Source: Alcanivorax sp.
GTDB taxonomy: Bacteria > Pseudomonadota > Gammaproteobacteria > Pseudomonadales > Alcanivoracaceae
Length of the DNA stretch: 39,514 nt
Assembly (NCBI RefSeq): GCF_002733835.1
Contig: NZ_NVWY01000041.1
Coordinates: 1-39,514, forward strand
Reading direction: 5' to 3'
In this document: in pieces, positions 24,534 through 30,065 of the stretch
How positions within the stretch are numbered: position 1 is the first letter of the stretch
How the letters are laid out: each line of letters begins with the position of its first letter
Program-made: the position numbers and the translations under genes
Notes under the pieces: model-generated
Databases searched by the model: none
What the model saw: only the letters and a program-made list of their open reading frames with translations
What the model was told of the DNA's origin: nothing

Positions 24534-24689
24534 CTAAGACTGTTTGTCGTTTTTACGGGCCTTGCGAAGGCGAAGCTGCTCTAGCCCCCATTCGATGTCC
24601 CGCTTAGTCTCTTCCCGAAGTTCCTGGATTTCCTGCTCGGTAAGTCGTCTAGGTCCATGGTCAGGACGATATGGTGGTCTGTCGTTCAT
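24534..24689 (-). CDS. Small protein 3 (51 aa) of the tandem set
   Basis: Starts MNDRPPYRPDHGPRRLTEQE and continues IQELREETKRDIEWGLEQLR, ending in a basic tail (LRKARKNDKQS). GGAGGG precedes the ATG. The operator at 24727 overlaps a TAAAAT box on the minus strand (24733-24728). The three genes and operators repeat with a period of about 235 bases, consistent with tandem duplication followed by divergence. Unknown function. It is the gene nearest the replication origin. Confidence 0.8.
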   Translation of the reverse strand: MNDRPPYRPDHGPRRLTEQEIQELREETKRDIEWGLEQLRLRKARKNDKQS

Positions 24690-24726
24690 TTTTCCCTCCG
24701 CTACAGTGGTACTTGGCAGAACTCAT

Positions 24727-24739
24727 TTTAGCCGCTAAA
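24727..24739. promoter_or_regulatory. KorB-type operator (O_B) before small gene 3
   Basis: Perfect TTTAGCCGCTAAA. It overlaps a TAAAAT -10 candidate, with TGACAC about 18 bases upstream on the minus strand. Confidence 0.88.
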
Positions 24740-24748
24740 GGTGGGAAT

Positions 24749-24851
24749 GTGTCAGCTGCGCTGACGGGTTGAACGCCAAGATGGGGTGTGAGAGGCGTAT
24801 TCTGGCGTTGTGCGCCTTTTCTTGGCGTTGAATGGTCAGCGTAGCTGACAC
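24749..24851. repeat. Long imperfect inverted repeat in the origin region
   Basis: Arms GTGTCAGCTGCGCTGAC (24749-24765) and GTCAGCGTAGCTGACAC (24835-24851) match at 16 of 17 positions. A second perfect inner pair is AACGCCAAGA (24772-24781) and TCTTGGCGTT (24820-24829). The position beside IncQ-type iterons suggests a single-strand initiation site or other origin structure. Confidence 0.65.
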
Positions 24852-24994
24852 TTGGCGAGCCCTGTCTGTGCCTGAAAGGCGCGGACTGGGGCGCGCAGCG
24901 TAGTTATTATTAGTAATATCCTAGTACGGAATTCGATGTGATCGCTGTATACCAGTAATGGCGGGGGCTACAGTGAATTTTGTGAAGTAAGAAC

Positions 24995-25058
24995 GTGACC
25001 GTTGGGCCGGTAAAGCGTGACTGTTTGGCCGGTAAAAAGTGACCGTTTGGCCGGTACT
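24995..25058. other. IncQ-type oriV iterons (three, 22-bp period)
   Basis: Three 20-bp repeats begin at 24995, 25017 and 25039, each GTGAC(C/T)GTT(T/G)GGCCGGTA followed by AA or CT. The period is exactly 22 bp, as for the 20-bp iterons with 2-bp spacers of IncQ plasmids. The last overlaps the repC stop. RepC should bind here. The AT-rich stretch 24902-24930 may be the melting region. Confidence 0.88.
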
Positions 25059-25923
25059 AGTATCGCTTTGCTAGTCGCGGACGCTTTATAGTGGCTTTGA
25101 GTGTGGTGCCGCGTCCCTGAATTGTTACTTCCCAGCCAGGCAGCCTGTTAATTTCCTCCAACGCTGCGCTAATTCGTCCCCGGCGCTTACGGTTAGTGGA
25201 GGCCTTCTCGGGAGGCCCCCAGACCTTCTCGGCAAGCCGGTCAAGCCGAATACTGTTTTGGCCGCCCTGTCGCAACCATGCCGATAGCCATGCATGGGCT
25301 ATCTTTGCGGTATCACCCTCCAGTTTTTGGCGCTCTGTCAGCGATACATGCACATGCTGCCCGGACAGCGCTTCAGCAAAGCGGGGATTCAAGGCAATAT
25401 GAATTTGTCCTTCAGGGGTTTTGGCGTAGGAGAGAAGCCGCATAGACCAGTCATAACCGTCCCTGCGAGCGCGGCAACCTACCATGCTGAGGCGTTCCAG
25501 GCAGCTTTCAAGCAACCCATAATTTCGTCCCTTGTCATCAAGTCTTGCTGCCTGTATTAGCGCGTAGCGGGTTGTCTTAACCACGATTGCTCGGTCCATC
25601 ACTGCACTTTCTGATGGTTCGAGATCAAGCCACAATTGCTGTCCCCTTGGGTGGGCCGCTTCTGCTCCGAGCCTGGGAGCTTGACCTGCTCCATTTAGCA
25701 TGCCGGCGAGCCCAATGGTGCCCAGTAAAACCGCCTGGTCACGACTATCAAGCCCTTGCCATACATTGAACTTAAGCTTTAATCCGTCATGCTCGTGTTC
25801 AATGGTCGTCCCACCAGGTCTACGGCCTCTGAAGATGGGACGGAATAGTGCGACCAGGGCCAGAGCGGGATCTTGACGAGCATGGTCCACTTCACCTCCA
25901 TGGTGATTAACCAGAATAGTCAT
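25057..25923 (-). CDS. repC: IncQ-type replication initiator RepC
   Basis: The iteron-binding initiator of IncQ plasmids; 288 residues, close to RSF1010 RepC (283). Matching blocks are HARQDPALALVALFRPIFRG near the N terminus, IHIALNPRFAEALSGQHVHV in the middle and, toward the end, LAEKVWGPPE with STNRKRRGRISAALEEI. The protein is expected to be two winged-helix domains. Its start lies 17 bases inside repA, as expected for a coupled repA-repC pair, and its stop overlaps the third iteron. It opens oriV so that RepA can load. Confidence 0.93.
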   Translation of the reverse strand: MTILVNHHGGEVDHARQDPALALVALFRPIFRGRRPGGTTIEHEHDGLKLKFNVWQGLDSRDQAVLLGTIGLAGMLNGAGQAPRLGAEAAHPRGQQLWLDLEPSESAVMDRAIVVKTTRYALIQAARLDDKGRNYGLLESCLERLSMVGCRARRDGYDWSMRLLSYAKTPEGQIHIALNPRFAEALSGQHVHVSLTERQKLEGDTAKIAHAWLSAWLRQGGQNSIRLDRLAEKVWGPPEKASTNRKRRGRISAALEEINRLPGWEVTIQGRGTTLKATIKRPRLAKRY

Positions 25924-26788
25924 TGGCTGCTTTTGATTTATTTGTCTTTGATTTTTTGGGTGAGATGGGAAATAGCTGTACGGGGCTTAGTAGGCCGTCA
26001 TCGTTTCTTTTGTACCAACGGTCATCAGGCCTAGCACCGTAATTTTGTTTGCTGACGCCAAAACGAATAAACCGCTTTCTATTTGTAGGGCAGATAGGCC
26101 TATTACCAAGTGGGGTTTCTGAGAGACTATTAGATTCACGCTCTGTCATAGGAACCATATAGCCGCACCAGCGAGCGTTGTCGATTAGTGATGATGCCCC
26201 CCGTGCTGAGTGCTGCTGATCAATATAACCGTCGCGAATGCCACTCTTGCTGCTATGGTGTAGAAAGAGGACGGCTGATCCTGCTTTTGCTGCCACGCTT
26301 TCTAGGCTTCTAAGAAGCTGAGCCATCTCACTATTACTGTTTTCATCGAGTTGATGGAAACGGCTAAGAGTGTCCAGAATTATGAGTCTGCCCCCTTCGG
26401 AATCCTGGACGATTTTTGCCCTATGTTTTTCGCTCATTACGTCGATAGATGTTCCCGCAATTGGTATTACGGATAGCCACTTGTTGGCCAGAATTCGTTC
26501 TGATCGAGAGAGGTCCTTGCCTATTGCATGGAGACGTAGTCTTAAGATATCACCTGGATCTTCGGCGGCTAGATAGATTACTTTTCTGGCTTTATCTGTG
26601 CGGAGATCTATTAAATCGGGTGCTGATCCGCCAGTGGCTACGCTAATGGCTACCTGTAATGCCCAGAAGCTTTTCCCGACTCCACCAGGTGCTATTAATG
26701 CTCCTACTGTTCCTGCTAAAAGCCCAGGCCAGACAAAATCAAGTTCTGGTGGTGTATCTTCAAAAGCAGCTTGTATGTTTAGCTTCAT
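25907..26788 (-). CDS. repA: IncQ-type replicative helicase RepA
   Basis: A hexameric RecA-fold helicase; 293 residues, near RSF1010 RepA (279). Walker A is APGGVGKS (about 33-40), preceded by LLAGTVGALI as in RSF1010. Walker B is RLIILDTLSRFH near 134, followed by VLFLHHSSK, ARGASSLIDNARW and FGVSKQNYGARPDDRW, all characteristic. The ATG overlaps the upstream HTH gene stop by 4 bases (ATGA), and the 3' end overlaps repC. No RepB primase gene is present in the element, so priming must come from elsewhere or by another route. Confidence 0.94.
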   Translation of the reverse strand: MKLNIQAAFEDTPPELDFVWPGLLAGTVGALIAPGGVGKSFWALQVAISVATGGSAPDLIDLRTDKARKVIYLAAEDPGDILRLRLHAIGKDLSRSERILANKWLSVIPIAGTSIDVMSEKHRAKIVQDSEGGRLIILDTLSRFHQLDENSNSEMAQLLRSLESVAAKAGSAVLFLHHSSKSGIRDGYIDQQHSARGASSLIDNARWCGYMVPMTERESNSLSETPLGNRPICPTNRKRFIRFGVSKQNYGARPDDRWYKRNDDGLLSPVQLFPISPKKSKTNKSKAANDYSG

Positions 26789-27024
26789 ACAGAGCCCCGT
26801 GTATCAATCTCGTTATCTTCACTAAGAATCTGGGCAATTTCAGAAGTGCGGAAGTAAACCCTGCGGCCAATTTTTAAACGAGTTTTATTTATTCGTGTTG
26901 CCCACTCACTGCTGTTTCTTAAGCTGATTCGTAAACCCTCTGGTGAGCGATCCAGTATATTGGCGAGTTGGCTGATGCTGAGAAGCGGTCCAAAAACTTT
27001 CAAAAGTGTTTCTTCAATTGTCAT
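26785..27024 (-). CDS. Small helix-turn-helix protein heading the rep operon
   Basis: 79 residues from the ATG at 27024, which has GAAGG 7 bases upstream; an ATG 12 codons earlier has none. The segment PLLSISQLANILDRSPEGLR is a helix-turn-helix-like pattern, and LKIGRRVYFRTSEIAQIL resembles the wing and second helix of MerR/AlpA-type or plasmid DNA-binding proteins. It overlaps repA by 4 bases and occupies the place where RSF1010 has its small repressor gene, although the sequences look unrelated. Probable autoregulator of the rep operon. An excisionase-like role is an alternative, since AlpA-type proteins often are. Confidence 0.7.
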   Translation of the reverse strand: MTIEETLLKVFGPLLSISQLANILDRSPEGLRISLRNSSEWATRINKTRLKIGRRVYFRTSEIAQILSEDNEIDTRGSV

Positions 27025-27107
27025 GGCGTAACCTTCGGTTATTAATTTCAATTCACGCATAGGCTACGGTAGTATGATTTTAATGACATTTAGATGGTTG
27101 GTGGGTT

Positions 27108-28058
27108 ATGGCTGATTTTGAAAAAATAAAATATTTTTGTGTGGTTGGTGAGTGCGATCCCGTTGTTAAAAATGCAATTAATGAGTTTTTTTCTGGGTGG
27201 GAGGGGTTCTCTGTTTCTTCTAGGAAAAAACCTCTTTTCTCTTTGATTCGTGATGTGATCGACGATTCGATTAAGTCATATTGGGCTTCCGTTTCGGAAG
27301 TCCAGGTACTCTATCATTATGGTTATGATAGGCCTTTCAGTGTGGTTTGTTATGAGGTCGGTTTTGATAGAATGAGTCAAATCATTCGTGACTGCGTGCG
27401 GGACATGGTGCTGGATAATGATTATTCGAAAAACCAGGTCCACATTGATACTTTGGAGTCACTTGTCTATTTATGCTACGAGTGCGCAGATAAAAGAGCA
27501 TCTAAGAAAACGCGTCCAGGGGAGGGGATTAACCTTCAGAGGGGAGGGCGTTTTTGTCGATATTGCGGCAATCTCTCAGAGTTTGCGATGTATTATCAGG
27601 GGCTTTTGGATGTGGGCGACAAGAAGGCTCGTTTGAGCTCTCGCTATTGTCATGAGCATAAGCCTCGATTCCCTAGTGGTGCTTGGAATATCAAATACAA
27701 GCGGGTCAGGAACAACCAGAACGTTTTTGATTTGGAGCTAGCTCGCTTGTATAGGCAGGGAGCTAAACCAGAGTTTCCAAGCTCTGGCAGTGGTAATGAT
27801 CTTATCGATAGATACTTTTTTTGCTTGATTAATCAACACATCAATCTGCCGCCAGTGCACGCCGAAATTAGAAATCTTGCTCGATGTATGGTTGACGAGA
27901 GGCTAACGGATAGGAAAAAGGAAATTGCCATTCTGATGCGTGCGGGGCTTTCCCAGGCGGATGTAGGAAGGATGCTAGGGATTAAGCCCCAAACGGTACA
28001 CAAACTGGTCGCTAGCCTTTCTAGGCTGTCCCCTATTCTTCGGCTCGACAAGCCGTAG
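27108..28058 (+). CDS. Putative regulator with Cys/His cluster and C-terminal helix-turn-helix, unknown family
   Basis: 316 residues, markedly AT-rich codons. The central part has LCYECADK (Cys-x2-Cys), then FCRYCGN (Cys-x2-Cys) and SRYCHEHKPR (Cys-x-His-x-His-type), which could bind one or two zinc ions. The C terminus (RKKEIAILMRAGLSQADVGR, then MLGIKPQTVHKLV) is a good helix-turn-helix of the sigma-4/HTH_38 sort. It is divergent from the rep operon with only 83 bases between, so it may regulate replication or excision. GGTGGG lies just before the ATG. No family recognised. Confidence 0.68.
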   Translation: MADFEKIKYFCVVGECDPVVKNAINEFFSGWEGFSVSSRKKPLFSLIRDVIDDSIKSYWASVSEVQVLYHYGYDRPFSVVCYEVGFDRMSQIIRDCVRDMVLDNDYSKNQVHIDTLESLVYLCYECADKRASKKTRPGEGINLQRGGRFCRYCGNLSEFAMYYQGLLDVGDKKARLSSRYCHEHKPRFPSGAWNIKYKRVRNNQNVFDLELARLYRQGAKPEFPSSGSGNDLIDRYFFCLINQHINLPPVHAEIRNLARCMVDERLTDRKKEIAILMRAGLSQADVGRMLGIKPQTVHKLVASLSRLSPILRLDKP

Positions 28059-28153
28059 TGGCGTCTCGTGTCTTTGTTCGATGTGAATTTTCGGGCGGAG
28101 AGGGGGCTGTTTCGCGACTTCTGGTTGAAGTCGTAATAGGTCAGGTTAGATTC

Positions 28154-28166
28154 TTTAGCGGCTAAA
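28154..28166. promoter_or_regulatory. KorB-type operator (O_B), inverted orientation, between convergent genes
   Basis: Perfect TTTAGCGGCTAAA with central G on the plus strand, unlike the other five. A half-site TTTTAGC follows. It lies between two converging gene ends, so it is not an obvious promoter operator; a distal or partition-type site is possible. Confidence 0.85.
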
Positions 28167-28195
28167 TTTTAGCTCTAATGCGATATTGGTATTCG

Positions 28196-28462
28196 TTAGT
28201 AGCTTTTATTGTCAATTCCATCAATGCCTCTCTTGTCAGGCAGTTCGCCTTGATTGTGATCAGAGAGGAAGTCTGACGGCATTGAATACTTATCCAGCAT
28301 GGCAAAGAACTCACTCCAGCCATTGGGCTTGCTGCTCAAAATAATGTCACCTGTTTCCGGGTCGCGTCGGATATAAACCTCGTCGGTATCAAAACGATAA
28401 CGGGCTGGCAGTCTAACTGCCTGGCTGCGGCCATTCATAAAAAGTTTGGCTGTGTCGCTCAT
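28196..28462 (-). CDS. VapB-type antitoxin, apparently without a toxin partner
   Basis: 88 residues. The N terminus (TAKLFMNGRSQAVRLPARYR) is the AbrB-fold DNA-binding signature of VapB. VYIRRDPETGDIILSSKP and the toxin-binding MPSDFLSDHNQGELP follow in the usual order. AGGAGG precedes the ATG. A vapC toxin gene normally overlaps the vapB stop, but the 140 bases downstream contain no PIN-domain frame. The last residues (DKRGIDGIDNKSY) depart from the usual end, so a deletion may have removed the toxin. It could still neutralise a chromosomal or plasmid VapC. Confidence 0.82.
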   Translation of the reverse strand: MSDTAKLFMNGRSQAVRLPARYRFDTDEVYIRRDPETGDIILSSKPNGWSEFFAMLDKYSMPSDFLSDHNQGELPDKRGIDGIDNKSY

Positions 28463-28553
28463 CAGTAGGCCTCCTCCTTTCGGTTGGTACGGCCGTTCAG
28501 TAAAATCGAAGCATGCGCTTTTCCTCTCACTGAAGCGCTTGTCGCTTTGGGTA

Positions 28554-29654
28554 TTATCGGTTTTTTATTGCACGCTTTGAGGCTATCGAATCCAGCTCAT
28601 CTACCAGCTCTTCCGCTCTCAAGTGCGTGTATCGTTTTAGCATCTGCATGGACTTGTGCCCGCTGATAGCGGCTACCTGCTGATCGCTGAGCCCGCCTTC
28701 TACTAGCCGGCTTACTGCTTCGTGGCGCAGGTCGTGGAAGTGGAGCTCTTTCAATCCGATGCTTTCCTTCGCCTTTAGCCAGGGTTTGTTGAAGTTATAA
28801 GGCCTGCGTTGTCCGTCCCTGCCTGGCTCGCCAAAGAACACCAGGTCTGTATCTATGGGGCGGATGGGATTGTCCTGGGCCTCCTGCAGTATTGCCGTCG
28901 CTGTGCTTGAGAGTGGTACGGTTCGCGGTGCGGTGTTCTTGGTCTCAAGGAGGCGCACAACCCGCCGTTTAAGGTCGATCTGGTTACGCCGTAGTGTGGT
29001 GATCTCTGCCGAACGCATGCCGGTTTCCAGGGCCAGCCGTACGATCCAGCCAAGCATGGGATTGGAGTGGCTATCGACTTCAGCCAGCAGGCGCTCTTCT
29101 TCCGCCTGGCTTAGCCGGCGCTCTCGTCCAGGAGGTGGGGCAGGGCGACGAATATTTTGCACGGGGTTGGCCGGCAGACCGATTCCCCATTCCCTGATAG
29201 CGGTATTGAACATATGACCGAGCAACGCCAGGTCGAGCCTTACCGTGTTGGGGGATCGAGGTTTGGGATCAGGATTGCCCTTGGCGTCTTTGCGGTCCTG
29301 GCCTGCGAGACGTTCATCGCGATACTTGGCAATGATCTCAGGCGACAGGGCGGCGAGAGAGTATTTGCCCAGGCCTTTGATCAGTGGCTTGGAGTGCCGT
29401 AGGTCACAGGCTGCAGAAGCGGGGCGCTTGGTTGGGGAGACTTCTGCCAGGTAACGCTTGAGTGCGTCCGCCACGGTCATTCGTTCTGCGGGGGCACGTT
29501 GGATGTAGACGCCGCGCACCATTTCATCTTCGGTACGACGCGACCAATCTTCCGCATCGCGTTTGGTGCGAAAGGTCTTTGAGGTCGTGGGGAACCCGGT
29601 TTTGCGAATGACGGCTTTCCATGTGCCGGAAGGGGTTTTGACGAGTGTTGCCAT
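28554..29654 (-). CDS. int: Tyrosine-type site-specific integrase
   Basis: 366 residues. An N-terminal arm-binding part (TWKAVIRKTGFPTTSKTFRT) is followed by a SAM-like core-binding domain and the catalytic domain. All catalytic residues are present: Arg214 (ETGMRSAEI), Lys239 (LLETKN), His307 and Arg310 (HDLRH), His333 (SGHKS) and nucleophile Tyr342 (RYTHL). It lies beside the intact tRNA and is transcribed away from it, the usual arrangement for tRNA-targeting elements. It should recombine the 46-bp repeats for integration and, with an accessory protein, excision. Nothing suggests inactivation. Confidence 0.95.
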   Translation of the reverse strand: MATLVKTPSGTWKAVIRKTGFPTTSKTFRTKRDAEDWSRRTEDEMVRGVYIQRAPAERMTVADALKRYLAEVSPTKRPASAACDLRHSKPLIKGLGKYSLAALSPEIIAKYRDERLAGQDRKDAKGNPDPKPRSPNTVRLDLALLGHMFNTAIREWGIGLPANPVQNIRRPAPPPGRERRLSQAEEERLLAEVDSHSNPMLGWIVRLALETGMRSAEITTLRRNQIDLKRRVVRLLETKNTAPRTVPLSSTATAILQEAQDNPIRPIDTDLVFFGEPGRDGQRRPYNFNKPWLKAKESIGLKELHFHDLRHEAVSRLVEGGLSDQQVAAISGHKSMQMLKRYTHLRAEELVDELDSIASKRAIKNR

Positions 29655-29685
29655 AGCCTTATCGATCCCTGCTGTATTCGGCCAC

Positions 29686-29702
29686 TGTACCGAAATTGTA
29701 CC
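29686..29702. repeat. Candidate integrase arm-type sites, right end
   Basis: TGTACC at 29686-29691 and 29697-29702, between the integrase start and the right attachment site, mirroring the pair at 16152-16168. Confidence 0.35.
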
Positions 29703-29813
29703 TTTGAGAGAAATCGATTGGTGCCAGGCTAAATGGCTGAGAGGGAATTGCCGCTACAGCTTTGTTATCCTTATGATTTAAAAGGAAAAAATAAAGCGTT
29801 TGGCGTAAGGAAA

Positions 29814-29859
29814 TGGTGGGCCCACCAGGACTTGAACCTGGGACCAATCGATTATGAGT
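29814..29859. repeat. Right attachment site within the tRNA gene
   Basis: 46 bases identical to 15985-16030. It forms the 3' part of the functional tRNA gene, so integration rebuilt an intact tRNA. Confidence 0.95.
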
Positions 29860-29890
29860 CGACTGCTCTAACCAACTGAGCTATAGGCCC
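29814..29890 (-). tRNA. tRNA with CAU anticodon, probably tRNA-Ile2 (lysidine type)
   Basis: A 77-nt cloverleaf with encoded CCA. The acceptor stem is GGGCCTA/TGGGCCC, the D stem GCTC/GAGC, the anticodon loop CTCATAA and the T stem CCAGG/CCTGG. The anticodon could be elongator Met or the Ile tRNA whose C34 becomes lysidine. The arm after the anticodon (TTGGTC, then GGTTCAAGTCC) resembles E. coli ileX more than metT, so Ile2 is favoured. It is the integration target of the element. Confidence 0.88.
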
Positions 29891-30007
29891 GAAGAGGTCG
29901 CCGGACGCCTGAAGCAGGACGCCTGACACTTGCCTGCGTTGTCGCGCGGGCGAAGAGTATAACGTGTATTTGATTTTGGGAAAGGCTGTTTGTTTTTGTT
30001 TTGCTTG

Positions 30008-30028
30008 CCGGGCTGCGAAGCAGCCCGG
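30008..30028. terminator. Perfect hairpin after rpoD, possible terminator
   Basis: A 9-bp stem (CCGGGCTGC / GCAGCCCGG) with a GAA loop lies 38 bases beyond the rpoD stop. The T-rich run is on the wrong side for rpoD transcription, so it is not a canonical terminator for that gene. Confidence 0.4.
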
Positions 30029-30065
30029 TAGCGTCAGGCATCCGGCGTCTAGCGTCGGGCGTTCT

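Larger units (their letters stand above)
15985..29859. mobile_element. Integrated mobilizable element at a CAU tRNA gene, IncQ-type replicon with IncP-type mobilization
   Basis: The ends are defined by an exact 46-bp direct repeat (15985-16030 and 29814-29859), which is the 3' end of the tRNA at 29814-29890. A tyrosine integrase (28554-29654) sits beside the intact tRNA. Cargo from left to right: chimeric antitoxin, PemIK-like pair, small protein, two unknowns, trbL-trbK-trbJ, traI, traJ, oriT, three small paralogues, oriV iterons, repC, repA, an HTH gene, a zinc/HTH protein, a VapB-like antitoxin and the integrase. Base composition is visibly more AT-rich than the flanks, most strongly at 26-28 kb. 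It lacks a complete mating-pair system (no trbB, C, D, E, F, G, H, I and no coupling protein), so it should be mobilizable rather than self-transmissible. Confidence 0.93.

Noticed and set aside
24995..25058. CRISPR-like repeat array
   Set aside because: Three repeats with 2-base spacers at an IncQ replicon are iterons, not repeats with unique spacers.
21720..28170. KorA operators (GTTTAGCTAAAC)
   Set aside because: I looked for this companion IncP operator in the element and found no exact copy; only KorB-type sites occur.
30008..30028. Standard Rho-independent terminator for rpoD
   Set aside because: The stem is perfect, but the T tract is on the upstream side relative to rpoD transcription.
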